This document shows positions 1-11,619 of a DNA stretch of 64,000 nucleotides, piece by piece. The first letter of the stretch is position 1. The number at the start of each line of letters is the position of its first letter. The translations under genes were made by a program, and so were the position numbers. This DNA comes from Humulus lupulus. Lineage: Eukaryota > Streptophyta > Magnoliopsida > Rosales > Cannabaceae. The stretch lies in the NCBI RefSeq assembly GCF_963169125.1, contig NC_084794.1, forward strand, positions 117,714,358 through 117,778,357. Direction: 5' to 3'. The notes beneath the pieces are model-generated. The model was not told the DNA's origin. It ran no database searches and saw only the letters and a program-made list of their open reading frames with translations.

Positions 1-2
1 CT

Positions 3-410
3 CTAGCATACGGCTGCGAGGCAATGTTGCCCATCGAGGTCAAAATCCCAACGATCCGAACTTAGATTTACGATCAAAGTTCAAACCACACTCAGCTCGA
101 GGAAACCTTAGACTTGATTGAAGAAAAGAGAGAAGAGGCTCAGCTGAGAAATGCTGCTTACCAGCAACGAACTACCAGGTATTTCAACAAGAGGGTTCGA
201 GATCGAAAGTTCGGAATGGGAGATCTGGTGTTGAGACGCGTATTCTTGGCAACACGAGATCTAGCAGCTGGGGTGCTTGGGCCGAATTGGGAAGGACCAT
301 ACCAGATAGAGTCAATCATCCATCCCGGAGTGTACAAACTTGCGAAATTAGACGGGATCCTGGTACCGCGAGCATGGAATGGCGAACACCTCAGACCTTA
401 CTATCAGTAG
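3..410 (+). pseudogene. Integrase C-terminal end of the Tat element
   Basis: Reading frame LAYGCEAMLPIEV ... GEHLRPYYQ followed by TAG at 408-410. It contains the plant gypsy integrase tail: a helical QLRNAAYQQR stretch, KFGMGDLVLRR, a GPNWEGPYQI segment (the GPY/F-like module) and the terminal LRPYY typical of Tat/Athila elements; no chromodomain follows. The DDE core lies upstream of the window. One in-frame TAG at 63-65 breaks the frame where a Gln (CAG) would be expected, so this copy is inactive unless suppressed. The domain normally helps integrase bind DNA ends and chromatin in the pre-integration complex. Confidence 0.85.
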
Positions 411-1368
411 TGTAGGAAAAGTGTTGCCTATAACCATGATTTTCTATCTGTATTAGTTTATTTGCTTTTGAATTCCATCAAATAAAAATCTATTTAGTTC
501 AATATATTATCTCTTTTTATTTTTGCAATCTCTCTTAATTTAATAACCTATGGTCACACTCATAGGATATTAAGGGGGCATCATTGGTATATATACCATC
601 AGCTTAAAAAATAAAAAAATAAAAATAATACACAAAAGTATTTGGATATAACCAGATACGCGAGCTTAGATAGTTCGGACATAACCGAATTATCAAAAAC
701 ATAGAAGTATTTTGATATAACCAGATACGCGAGCTTAGATAGTTCGGACATAACCGAATTATCAAAAAACATAAAGTATTTGGATATAACCAGATACGCG
801 AGCTTAGATAGTTCGGACATAACCGAACTATCAAAAACAGAAAATGTTTGGAGTTAACCAGATGTGCAAACTTAACAGGTTTGGAACAAACCAGCCAAAA
901 AACTAATCGACGATAAGTAGGAACCTAAACCTACTTCAGGATAAGTTGAGATCGAGGCTGGAATATCTTAAAGAAAAATAGTTTTGAACTCTTAACCTTG
1001 GAGTAAAAACCGAGGGCGAGGAAAGGTAACTAAGCAAAAAAGATATAACCAAACCATTCACATTACATACCATATAAGTACTTTCGGGTTCATGGTTAAA
1101 GTAATATCCGACTTTGATGAATAACGAGGTCGGAAGCGGATAATTTGAACAAACTATGCATGAATGCATCGAGTTTCGAGCCTAAATCCACACTATGTTT
1201 GTATGAATAAATAAACATAAATGATTCATCAAAATAAAATGTGAAAAATATTTCGAGCTGAGAAATGTAAGGCATAAAAGAAATTGTATCAGCCCCGTGG
1301 GCATAAATTAAAATAATTACAAAGATAAGGGGATGCAGCCCCAATAAACGATTTCCCCGAAATCAGAT
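411..1368 (+). other. 3' noncoding region of the Tat element
   Basis: No coding capacity is seen on the + strand. The stretch holds the 69-bp tandem array (636-842 plus a decayed copy), then unique sequence up to the end of the antisense gene. Long pol-to-LTR spacers of this kind are usual in Tat-lineage elements. Confidence 0.7.
636..900 (+). repeat. 69-bp tandem repeat in the Tat 3' region
   Basis: Three units start at 636, 705 and 774, each 69 bp and nearly identical, each containing AACCAGATACGCGAGC and GTTCGGACATAACCGAA. A fourth, strongly diverged copy follows from about 843 (GGAGTTAACCAGATGTGC). Units are contiguous with no spacers. Tandem subrepeats in this part of Tat elements are known seeds of satellite DNA. 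Open frames read through the array on the minus strand are an artefact of the repeat and are not proposed as genes. Confidence 0.95.
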
Positions 1369-4213
1369 TTAAGAAGGAGGAGTCTCCTTGGCCTTCTCAA
1401 TATCAGCAGCACCGGACTCCTCAGGACGAATAGCATGACTATCCTTCTGGGCACCCTCCGAAGCGGCCTCCCAAGCAGCCTCTTCCTTCTCAAGCCGAGC
1501 ATTACACCTGTCAAGAAGTGTCGCCTTATGAGGACCTAAGAAGCTGGTATCCAGGTCTTCGTTGTTAGCCCACATTCGGTACATGGCCGAGTCAACCGCC
1601 TGGTCCTTCTTCTCTTTGTACTCAGCAAGGAGATGAGCTTTTTCATCCTCCATAATATCAAAGGTAGTGGCCTTTTCATCTTTGAGCTTCTTTTTGGCCT
1701 CCTGGAGCCGAGTGACCTCCTTCTTAAGATCCGCAAGCTCGGCATTCTCCTTCTCAAGCTCCTCGAGCTTAGCCTTCAGCTTCCCGAGCTCGGAGGCCAT
1801 GCCCTCGAGTTCCTTAGCTCCTGCATCAAGCTTTGCATTGGCTGCCTTCAGATCATCGCTTGCTCGAGTGGATCTCGTTGTTCAACTTATAGTTGAGCTG
1901 GGCAGTAAAGGCAAGAGACTGACAAAGGGAGAAATCACCATTAGCTCCAGGTCAGTATGATTATAACCAAGAAGTAGGACTGTAGAAGGACACTTACCGC
2001 GGCAGCGAGCTCGATACTCTTCTCATAAAGGACAGTGCAGTCTTGGGTGTCGTTCAAGCATTGCCATTGGGGAGCTTCGAGACTACCAAAGCTCTGGCCG
2101 ATCCGGGACATAACATCCGAGACCAGCATAGACCCATGAGACCCAGCGGCATTGTCAACCACATATGCATCCATGTGGGTGGAAACTGACAGCTTTTGAG
2201 CTCGAGAAGCAGAAGGCTTTCTAGAAGGCGGACCAAGTGTCGATCGAACCATTACGGGAAGTTGGGGCTCGATCGTGTTAGAGGCATCGACCTCCGAAGT
2301 CGATGCCACAGTTGTGGCACTGACCTGCAAAGACGGCGTCGTGATGGAGCCGGAAACAAGAGGAGCTGGGGGAGGAGGTGTCTTCTCAGTCCTTTTGGGA
2401 ACTTTGGCGGACCGGTCCACCTTTCGCGATGGTGCCCTGGGACGCTTGGTCCTTTTGGCACCACCGCTCTTGATGATATTGTCAAGGTCGGAGTCCATGG
2501 CACCTGCACAGTTCCAATCGGAGTTAGACATAATGATATTAAGCTTGGAAAATAAAAAATAAAAAAAACAAAAAACCAAGTAAAGAAAAGACCTAACTGG
2601 AACTCTTCCCCGAACTAGAACTCGGGGACCATGAAATCCCCCCATCTTCAGAAGAAGCAGGGGGAGTACCTTCCCTATAGGTGGGTGACAACCTCGAAAG
2701 GTCCCTATAATCGTTGGTCCCATATTGGAAAGCTATCCCGTTCCACACCTCGTCCGAAGTATACATGGTGTCATACTTCCCGAGCCCACTATCAAACCTA
2801 TGAACACAGTCGTCTACCCAACTCCATATGTAGAAGTGGTATCCATCATATGGGCATGAGACTAACCTATTGGGTTTATGCATTAGTAAGGTGGGGGACC
2901 ACATTCTCGAGGTAAGGAGGGCTTTACCTTCATCCGAATCTGAGCTCGAGGCTTCATCATTAGCCTCATTCCCCGACGGCGGACTCCTTATGCGAACTGG
3001 AAGTGGGGGCCTCACCTCTCTCCTTGGAGGGAGGACGCTTGTGGGCAAAGGAACCTGCTCCCAGTGTTCATACTTTTTATTGGACCAGTCAGAGGTGGAC
3101 TGGCCCTTTCCCAAAAGTTCGCATTTTCGGAGCTTGTCCTCATGTAAAAGGTACAGGAGAGACCTCCTACCATGAGGGAGTTGAAGCATGGTCTCCTTAT
3201 GTCCCTTCATTGCCTCGTCAGGAGAGGGACGCTGAAAATTGGCTGAAAAGCAAGACACATTTCAACTAAGTACGAATCTAACAGCTAAAATCCCGAGCAC
3301 AGAGATAACGGAAACTGGAATACTTACGAATCCGCCTGAACGAGTAGTGTCGAGACAGGGTCAGACCGTCGATCCAGAAGAAGGCTTTTTTGAAATCAGG
3401 TGAATGATTGGGGAGGTCTTCAAAGACCTTCTTCTCTTTGAGATAGCTCGAAAGATAGTAAAAGCCATCTCCTCCTCGAGCTCGGGAGGGGTTGCTTTTC
3501 AGGCAAAAGAGATATAAAATCTCCTAAGGCGAAGGCCCTTCCCACTCCAGCTTGTGGTAAAGCGACCTCAGGGCAGACAGCACCCTGTACGAATTGGTGT
3601 TGAGCTGGAACGGAGCCAACCCAAAAAAATCCGTGAAGTCCTTGAAAAAAGACTTCAATGGCAACAGTGCCCCCGCCCTCATGTGTTCCTGGCTCCATGC
3701 CGCGTATTTCAGCTTGGCGTCACGGTCCCCGTGGGCGAAACAGCTTCGTTCGTGGGCGACCGGAGCTCAACACTTCAAAGAACCTGAAAAACTGAGGCCA
3801 TGGAAGGCCAAGATGTCAGTTATCTGACTAGTCGAGGTAACCGAGCTCCAATAGTGCTCGGCCTCGAACGTTTCTTTCCTCGGCTGCGAGGACGAAGGCT
3901 CCCCCATTAGTGAAAATTGAAGTTCTCCTGGACTATACGCGACAGTGACCTTTAATGCGGGGTCGAGGGGGATCGGCCTAGGCCCTGAGTTGGACTCTGG
4001 ATAAAGGGCCTCCCGAAGAGTTCTCCTCTTCTTCTCTATAACCTCGTCTATTTGACGGCGATAATGAGCTCGGATATCCTCCTGCTCGCGCGCAAGCTCG
4101 TACTCCCGAATTCAGCGTTGATTCCGAGCGAACAGCGACTCCGGGCTCGGGGCTTTTGACGAGAAAGGGATTGCCAGCAACGACCCCCACCGTTTTTCCA
4201 GATTCTGTGACAT
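1369..4213 (-). pseudogene. Antisense spliced gene in the Tat element, Transposase_28-like N-part plus coiled coil
   Basis: Minus-strand gene with four exons deduced from open frames and GT-AG sites: 4213-3328, 3242-2598, 2503-1998 and 1918-1369. The start ATG at 4213-4211 gives MSQNLEKRWGS. Exon 1 contains FFKDFTDFFGLAPFQLNTNS and downstream KSNPSR ... FYYLSSYLKEKK, which resembles the Pfam 'putative gypsy type transposon' (Transposase_28) pattern. Exon 2 begins PNFQRPSPDEAM and becomes Ser/Asp-rich. Exon 3 is a basic, Pro/Ser-rich linker (TKRPRAPSRK). Exon 4 is a heptad-like coiled coil (LGKLKAKLEELEKENAEL). Roughly 860 codons. Broken by TGA at 4112-4114, TGA at 3767-3769, TAG at 3524-3526 and a one-base frameshift near 1865. 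Antisense ORFs are known in Tat elements; the function is unknown. Exon joins are inference, but joins 1-2, 2-3 and 3-4 keep frame. Confidence 0.7.
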
Positions 4214-5201
4214 TTAACTAGAAAGAAAAAATGGTGAGGGCCATGCATGCAATAATTACGAGCTCGATAGAGCGAGCTCGGAGTTTAGGAACAAAACGAG
4301 CTCGATACTAAAACCCAATAAAAAGTCAGGACGTGTATTCTACGGGAAAAAGGAGGAGAGTGGACATAGCTTTTTGAAAATCCCGAAGTATCAGGGAAAA
4401 AAGTTGGCGGTTATTGAGGAAAGGTAACATGGGGTATCGTGCATTCTTTAAAAAACGAAGATTTTGTACCCAAATATCTTGGTGTGCAAGATACATCTTT
4501 TAAAATTTGAAAACCCAAAAATGAAGAAACCATGTTTGGGTTTGTTCTGCACAGAAAATTGGATTTGAAACCAAAGATTCAACGCCTAGTATGGGAACGT
4601 AAATGTAGAAGCCTATTGATCAAAAATTTCCTAGCATATAATACTAAGGAAATATATCAACGCATTCCCATAAATAACAAGAACACTATGGACAGAAACT
4701 GGCATAAGGGAAAATAAAAATTTCACACTTACACAATAATGGCGATTGCAGAGAGATCGTTGACTGAAGGAGAGGCTGCAAATATGAGCTCACGGACTCG
4801 AACAAACTGGAGGTTCTTTGTTTTTTTGGCTGAGAAAACATGCACGAGAAAGAGGTTCACTGGGATGGCCTCTGGTTTCGTCCTTTCCTTTGCTTTGTTT
4901 CTGATGCGTGTAAAATAAGAGGGAGAAGAAGACCTTGAACATATAAAGGAAGAAAAGTGATAAAGAGGATTGATCTGGGCCATTGGCTAGAATCCTCATA
5001 AAATTCGACGGCCAGGGGTCAATGACATGATGGGGCCGAAAAGATGGCAGACGAATGATCGTGGGCATGTTTCCAAGGTACTCAATTTCCGTAAATGGGC
5101 AATACCCAACTGACGCGTGCCCATTTTCAAGAGTATGACGGTACGGTTCCCGAAGAAATTAGTTCAAAAGTTTCCTTCTCTTAGGATTTGAAAAAATACT
5201 T
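4214..5201. other. Spacer between the antisense gene and the polypurine tract
   Basis: No gene is supported. By position it should hold the 5' leader and promoter of the antisense gene, but I see no clear TATA box on the minus strand. Confidence 0.5.
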
Positions 5202-5215
5202 TTGAGGGGGCAAGA
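5202..5215 (+). other. Polypurine tract of the Tat element
   Basis: TTGAGGGGGCAAGA lies directly before the LTR start TGTTATACC. This is the expected primer for plus-strand DNA synthesis and fixes the LTR start and + orientation. Confidence 0.85.
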
Positions 5216-6008
5216 TGTTATACCTAGATTTTGAGCCATGTTAAATGCGACCTCGAAAGTTGGATTCGCAACGAATGAACTCGTAAAGTTTGAAGTATGC
5301 TCCAGGACTAAATATCGAGCCTGCAAGACTGAGACGACCTCGAATGTGGTGGTCTCGAAATATTCACGATCTCAAAGGGTAGCTCCCGAGACGCATTTAT
5401 CCTCAGGGAGGACCTCAGATCAAGGGTTTCGAGCCTGACACATGTACGATCTCGGCCATGTGACCTCGGGAGATGTCATTAGCTCGAAAGCTGATGAGAA
5501 ACCTGATAGAGTAAGGGCTTGGAGATATATGATAATGACCTTGAATATCTACAAGTGTTGTCTATAAGGGACGTGTTCTGCATTTATTATTGTAAATCCC
5601 ATAAAATCATGGGATATTATTTGATTAGTTATACGCCCCCTGGTCTTCAGGGGACGTTTCCTTTTATATCGAATTACAGGTATTTAAAGCCATTTAATTT
5701 ATTTACACAAAAAGAGTAACTACCCAAAATATGTGGGATAGTATTCTGCATCCTTCTCTATAAATAGAGAGGTCATGCACCATTGTAAAGGACCGAAATT
5801 CTGAACCTTGGGAGAAAACTCTGAAGAATTCATGCTTAAGAATTTTTAGAGATAATCTTGAGTTTAATAACAGAGACGCGTTGACTAGGCAGATTTAACT
5901 GCTGAACCACGTAAAAAATCGTGTTGTGTATTGTCATATTTTAATTGGCCATTACTAGTTATTGTTTACGTGCTCTTCTTTCACTGTTGACGAAAAGTGG
6001 CATCAACA
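5216..6008 (+). repeat. 3' LTR of the Tat element
   Basis: 793 bp, begins TGTTATACCTAGATTTTGAG and ends GTGGCATCAACA, giving TG...CA termini with TGTT/AACA inverted ends. A TATA box lies at 5757-5768. The right edge is confirmed because the next base resumes a copia RT reading frame in the opposite orientation. A diverged relative of this LTR stands alone at 34015-34802. Confidence 0.88.
5757..5768 (+). promoter_or_regulatory. LTR TATA box
   Basis: TCTATAAATAGA, about 240 bp before the LTR end, in the usual U3 position; the transcript would start near 5790. Confidence 0.75.
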
Positions 6009-7954
6009 TCTTCTTGTTGGGAGAAGCCTTGAGCGACCAATCGAGCCTTGTAACGCTCAATGCTGCCATTACTATGATATTTTTTATTTTGTAGACCCAA
6101 CGACATCCTAATGGTTTCTTGTGAGGAGGTAAGGGAACCACAGTCCATGCTTTGTTGTGTTGTAATGCTTCAAGCTCGGACTTCACAGCTGCAACCCATG
6201 AACTATCAAGAGCTGCGTGTTTGTATGAAGCGGGTTCATGATTAGTAGAAACCACACAAACAAAAGACTTGTGGGAATTAGATAGTTTAGAATAAGAAAT
6301 ATAACTTTCAATAGGATAAGTAGTGGAGAGATCATGCATTGTTGAATGACATTCAAAATCTCAAGGATATGGAGGGGGTCTAGTAGTCCTACTGGTTCAT
6401 CTTAAAGGAGGTGCAAAATTTTCTGAGACATTGTTGGAAGGTGGAGAAGCAGCAGGAGAAATGGCAGGTGGACGACTAGATGGAAGTGCAGATGAAGAAC
6501 TAAAATTGTGTTGCTGCAAAACATCATTAGTAACAGAAGTAGCAAGCAAAAATGATTCAAAATCAGTAACATTAGTGTTAGTAACATGGGCAGAAGGAAG
6601 AACAATATGAGCATAAGGATCTATGAGAATAGGAGCAGTATTTAATTTCTGAAATGGAAAAATAGTTTCATGAAAAATAACATTTATAGAGACAAAGAAT
6701 TGCTTAGTATTAAGATCATATAAACGATATCCTTTGACTCTTGGAGGATATCCTAAAAATATACAAGCCCGAGCTCGTGGTTGAAATTCGGTCCTATGTG
6801 ATGCATGTGTTAAAGCAAAAACTAAGCCACCAAAAGTTCTAAAATGAGAATAGTCTTGAAATTTAGAATATAAAATCTCATATGGTGTTTTGTTCTTCAG
6901 ACTTGGTGTAGGAGTTCTGTTGATAATGTATGTAGCAGTTAAACACAATCTGACCAAAATTGAATGGGAAGGTGAGCTTGAAAATAATGAGCTCTAGCAA
7001 CATTCAAAATGTGTTAATGTTTACGTTCTGCGATTGCATTTTGTTCAGGTGTGTCGACACAAGTAAATTGATGTAAAATGCCTTTTTAAGAGAAAAGTTT
7101 ATTGAATGTAAGTTCAGGAGCATTGTCAGAACGAAAACATTTAATAGAAGTGTTAAACTGAGTTTGGATCATACTTAAAAACCGTGGAATAAGCCGAAGT
7201 GCATTATATTTATTTTTAAGTAGATAAAGCCAAGTAAATCTAGAACAATCATCAACAAGAGTAAGGAAAAATTCATGATTTGAATGAGAGGAAATATGAT
7301 GAGGACCCCATATATCACAGTGAATAATGTCAAAAATATGATCGACAAAATTATTATTACTAGCAAAATGTAATTTTCTTTGCTTGGCCAAAGGACAAAC
7401 ATAACAAGGAATAGTCTTGTGTACTTTTGAAGAATTACAATGTAAAGGAGAACTAATGATATCTAAGCACTTATTTGATAGGTGGCCGAGCCTAGAGTGC
7501 CATATTTCTGCAGAAACAAAGCAGACATGATGATTGGAAGGAGTATCAAGAATATACAATCCATTGATAAAGCTACCACTGCCAATCATCTGCTTGGTCA
7601 GGGACTCTTGTATATGAATTTTTTTTTGAAGAAAAACTAATTGAGATAGAACCCATTACTATTAATGAGCTAACTGAAATAATGTTGTACTTAAATGAGG
7701 GGACATACAAAACATCTTTCAAGAGGAGTGTGCTAATAACAGCAATGGTACCATAGTGATGAGCAATTAGTTTGTCATTATTAGGTAAAATAAGAGTAGT
7801 GGGAGGGATAGGACATAAAAACTGAAATAATTTGAGATTGGAAAAATTATGTCTAGTAGCACCCAAATCTAATATCCAAGAATCAATAGTAGATATAGAG
7901 GTACGAGTAGAGAGTATTATACCTGTGTTACCTGAGGATGAAGTAGGATCAAAA
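6009..7954 (-). pseudogene. Copia protease - integrase - RT N-terminus remnant
   Basis: Read on the minus strand: protease with IDSWILDLGATRHN near 7880-7850 (catalytic Asp kept; usual DSGA is DLGA), then GAG-pre-integrase zinc finger (IWHSRLGHLSN ... CYVCPLAKQ, about 7510-7375), integrase core (HCDIWGPH, VDDCSRFTW, about 7330-7220), the integrase tail with FGGLVFALTH and FLGYPP (6397-6957), and the start of RT (WTVVPLPPHKKPLGCRWVYK, then SIERYKARLVAQGFSQQE). Frameshifts near 7600, 7080-6960 and 6090 and several stops break it. It ends abruptly at 6009, where the Tat LTR begins. The TSD of the LTR inserted at 7960 (GATGG) forms its right edge. Confidence 0.85.
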
Positions 7955-7959
7955 GATGG

Positions 7960-9679
7960 TGTTAATAGCCAATTAACAGCCCTAGGTCAAAATTATCATG
8001 GGCTTTAGGCCCGTGAAATTTCCCATTTGATTATAAGCCCATTGGACTTAAAATCAAAGCCTGTATTATTTTCTATTGATTTGATTAATTAAGTAATTAT
8101 TTAAATCATTTATCAAATTAATTATTTATAATTTGAACATTGATTTAAACTTATTTATTAATTTAGATATTAATTTATCTTAATTAATAAATCTGCCATA
8201 ATTTCTCTTTTCTTCTCTAAATTACATAACTCTCTGAAATTATCCAAAATTGACCAGGTCAACTTTGATAATTCTAATTGATAACAAAATAAATTAATTG
8301 AGACTATCTAGATGATTTTATCCAAGGTACAGAATCAAGCTCCAATAAGTTATCATAAATCTAACAAATAAATTTACTAACATATTAATTGCTCATGACT
8401 CCACTTTGCACTCTTGAATTCATAGAACGCTCTATAAGAAATATAGATACGTTATTAGTTATCTATTGTTACAACCATAATTGTCACTCAATCCTCTATA
8501 GACGGTCTACAATGAGATGGGACTAAAATATCATTTTACCCCTCATTGTATTTTATCCTTAAAACACTTAGTTCCTTGTAAATGATATTTTAGTAAACTA
8601 ATATTAATTATTGAAATGAGATCTCTATCATTTAACATAACCAAACTAAAAGGAAACCATCATTTCACTTCTTCATCAGAAGCTATAGATGTTCATATCT
8701 ATGATTAACACTCCCACTCAATTATACTACCGAGTTCCCAAGATGTAAGTATGGGCTAGTCCGTAGGGTAAGCTGGAAACAAACAAGTCAAAGAACTCAA
8801 ATAATACAACCAGTTAGAATCCTAACCACTAAGAATTGAGATTAAATTGACCTATGATCAACTATATGATATGACTAGAATAGATAATAACAGTGTGTTT
8901 ACTTATCCTATCTATTGTCAATATCGGTCCAGTCCGATGTAACAAATACATCTGATCTTATCTACTTTGCTAATGTTCTGGAAAAAACATAACACTACAA
9001 TGTGTAAGTAGATCATATCGTAGATTGGCAAGTCAGTGTAAATCATGTGCACTGACTAATCTTAGGACTAACTTATTTTGAACGTATAATCATATTTATA
9101 TTCCACTGTGATTATGTAACGCCCCACGTCACTATGGCTGCTTCCTGGAATGACGACTGGCCCTACAAACCAACACGAGTCTTTCCAGCGTGCTTTGTCC
9201 TCACTCGCACGCTTCCTGGGAAAACATCCCAGGAGGTCCCCCATCTTGAGATTACTCCAGGTCAAGCACACTTAACTTTGGAGTTCTCAAGTGATGGGCT
9301 ATCGAAAAGAAGATGCATCTTGTTGATATAGGTAGTACCCATCAATCTATTTAAGCCATCTTCAACTGTGTAGTCCCATACCTACACAGTCTTAGAATCA
9401 TCATACTTGACCTTCCCCAGGCGATGTGGGATTGCACAGCTTTACCCGGTCTTTCCCCCTACGGATCACGGGATTCTGAATGTCACAGATTACGTCACTA
9501 TAAATATAATTAGCTATATGCTCGAGATTTAATAAAAGTTTATATTAAACAAATAATCATGAAAATAAAACATGTGAGCAAAGTGATTGACCAAGTCAAA
9601 AATTGATTTATATTCTTTTATTGATAATAAATGAGATTACAAAGAAATTGAGTTTTGATTAGGGCATAAAATCCTAACA
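7960..9679 (-). repeat. Solo LTR of a large-LTR copia-type family
   Basis: On the minus strand it begins TGTTAGGATTTTATGCCC (9679) and ends GGCTATTAACA (7960). Flanks are GATGG at 7955-7959 and 9680-9684, a perfect 5-bp duplication. No internal coding sequence, so it is a solo LTR (about 1340 bp without the Cassandra insertion at 9115-9487). It shares the blocks AAGCTCCAATAA (8337-8348) and TTGCACTC (8406-8413) with the large LTRs at 33.9-38.2 kb, 43.6-45.2 kb and 58.6-60.6 kb. Confidence 0.9.
9115..9487 (-). mobile_element. Cassandra TRIM solo LTR with 5S rRNA-like promoter
   Basis: 373 bp from TGTAACGCCCC to GAATGTCACA, flanked by GATTA at 9110-9114 and 9488-9492. The minus strand of 9228-9299 closely resembles plant 5S rRNA: AACTCCAAAGTTAAGTGTGC, then GATGGGGGACCTCCTGGGA, covering the pol III A-box and C-box regions. 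5S-derived internal promoters are the hallmark of Cassandra, a non-autonomous terminal-repeat retrotransposon in miniature. Only one LTR copy is present, so the insertion has collapsed to a solo LTR. It is not a true 5S gene: the flanking parts are LTR sequence. Confidence 0.9.
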
Positions 9680-9724
9680 GATGGTCTACCAATTTGTTGA
9701 GCAGCTAAGAGATTGAAAAGTTGT
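9680..9724 (-). pseudogene. Island of host copia gag-protease linker (1)
   Basis: Minus strand reads FNLLAAQQIGRPS and continues across the 7960-9679 solo LTR into FDPTSSSGNTG before the protease. The 45-bp island lies between two solo LTRs and includes both TSD copies GATGG (9680-9684) and GTTGT (9720-9724). Confidence 0.85.
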
Positions 9725-11619
9725 TGTAGAGTCCAAGAACTTTACTTAGCTAATTATTTAGTAGTATTATAGTATGTATAGTATTATCTTTGTTACTGTA
9801 GATTTTTGGTTCAGACCGGGAATTATTTGGACACTCATAGTAGTACTTATAGACTTTCTAAGTTTAACCTATAGTTTAAGAATATTAATTTTAACCTAAG
9901 GATTGATTATATAGCTGATATTAAGGATAATATTTGTTATACTATAAGGTTTAGATATCAACCAATAGGATTTTAAGCACATGTTATGAATGGGTGATTA
10001 AAGATTAATTATTTTGAGGATTTAATTTAATAAGGAGTAAAGTTTGAATGTTATAGGGTCAGTCAGCAGCTTTGAATACGTTGATGGCTTAGTCAAGGCT
10101 GTTTACTCCATTCAAACTTAGCTAAAAATGTGTAATTTCGTGTATAAATATTCAGCGTGTGCCGATATATCGCAGCTATAGGGGGCGATATATCGCAGCA
10201 CGTAGATACGGAAAACACGAGACGATGCACGGTCGCCTCGGGCATACTGGCCCAGGCGATATATCGCCTCCTTCAGTGTATATTCAAATGTTTTTGAATT
10301 CTTTTCCCTTTCAGCCATTCAACTTCTTCATAAGTCCAGCATCTTTTGAACGAGTCTTCAGCCTCTGCTGAACGATTATTCAAATTATTTTCACCTAAAA
10401 AGCTATTATTTTTATTCAAGTAAAATTAAGATTCCTTCATTCCCAAACTCTATAAATAGGACCTAGTACCCAGCCATTATTCACCTTTTACTCTAAGTTC
10501 AGAAGCTGTAAGTGCTAGGAGAGTGTGAGAGTTAAACACTTGGGTGGGGAAATCATAAGCTTAAACATTATAAGCTTATCAAACACTTTGGGAAGTAAGG
10601 TTCTATAGTATTTCGGTTGAGGTGTAGATTGATCTTACAAGTCTTTGAGGTAAACCAAAACTCTAGTTCATTTGTTTTATGTTATTTTCTTTCTCATAGT
10701 CTTCTACTCAGTCTCCTAACCTCATTCTCATTTTGGTTAGGGAATCTAAGTTCTTGAGCACATAAGTTTTGGTAAGTGTGACTTTCAATGGTTTAGTCTT
10801 TCCATTCCTTTCATTTCATCTCTTTTTATTCATTAGACTCACCCTGTTATATATGGTTTTAGGAGTGTTCCAAAAGTCCCAACTCAGTCCACATATCCCG
10901 GTAACTTTGGTAAGGAAAATAGGCTAGAATCAATATGTTATATGTTTATGTTATCTTATGTTTTATGTTATCAAATGTGTTCTGATATGTATATATGTAT
11001 GTTTGTAGGCTTGGGCATATGACCCATATGACTAACAAGACCCCAAATGGGTTATGGGCATATGACCTAATTAGCTAGGAGGACCCCATTAATCCCATGG
11101 GCATATGACTTGTTTAGTCTATGGGACCCCAAGTAATAATGGCCATTATAATAAGTGTATGTAATAAGTGTTATGATATGTCTTTATGTTATTATGAAAT
11201 TTATGTTTATGACTATGTGATAGATTTTCCTTGTTGGGCGTTAGGCTCATTCCTTTTGTTTTATGTGCAGGAAAATAGCTTTAAGAGGCGGTAAGATTCG
11301 TGGACGCTTAGAGAATGTGTATCGATGTTGAATGGAGTCATGGAGCCGAGCGTTATTCGATTCGAGGATGTAGTTTCGTTTTATGTCTTTTTACATGTAT
11401 TTTCCGCACTATTTATGTAATGTCTTTTTATTTTAAATCATGTTTTGTTTTTAAAGACAATGGGATCCCATATCCTTCTTGGTATTTATTTTGTAAGTAA
11501 CTCTTATTTTTACAAGTTACTTAATAAAATTATGGTATTTTCGTAAATGTAAGTTCTATTAAGGATTGTATGTATAGTTTCATTAATGGTCCAAAAGTCT
11601 AGATTAATGGGTCATTACA
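9725..11619 (+). repeat. Solo LTR of a Tekay-like Ty3/gypsy family
   Basis: 1895 bp from TGTAGAGTCC to GGGTCATTACA, flanked by GTTGT at 9720-9724 and 11620-11624. A TATA box at 10450-10458 sets the + orientation. It has an intron-like layout, GAGGTAAACC at 10647 and TTATGTGCAG ending 11270, and three palindromic CGATATATCGC words at 10161-10268, one a perfect 14-bp GGCGATATATCGCC. No internal region, so a solo LTR from LTR-LTR recombination. Confidence 0.88.
10450..10459 (+). promoter_or_regulatory. LTR TATA box
   Basis: CTATAAATAG in the solo LTR at 9725-11619; the expected transcription start is near 10480. Confidence 0.7.

Larger units (their letters stand above)
1..6008 (+). mobile_element. 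Tat-lineage Ty3/gypsy retrotransposon, 3' part
   Basis: Seen: the end of an integrase (3-410), a long 3' noncoding region with tandem repeats, an antisense multi-exon gene (1369-4213), a purine-rich polypurine tract (5202-5215) and a 3' LTR (5216-6008) that begins TGTTATACC and ends ATCAACA. This order, including an extra antisense gene between pol and the 3' LTR, is known for the Tat group (Ogre/Retand-like). The 5' part lies left of the window. Immediately right of the LTR the sequence becomes the RT of a minus-strand copia element, so this element inserted there; the right flank TCTTC (6009-6013) should recur as target-site duplication left of the window. Lineage assignment is inference from architecture and the integrase end. 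Confidence 0.85.

Noticed and set aside
599..834. Two overlapping minus-strand open frames with repeated amino acid units
   Set aside because: They are translations of the 69-bp tandem array; 69 is a multiple of three, so any frame without a stop stays open. No start context or homology.
636..842. CRISPR-like regular repeats
   Set aside because: Units are contiguous with no unique spacers, and the setting is a plant retrotransposon.
9228..9299. A 5S rRNA gene
   Set aside because: Only the internal promoter part resembles 5S; it lies inside a 373-bp Cassandra LTR with its own TSD.
9725..11619. A host gene driven by the TATA box at 10450
   Set aside because: Exact TG...CA ends and the GTTGT duplication show it is a solo LTR; no open frame follows the TATA box.
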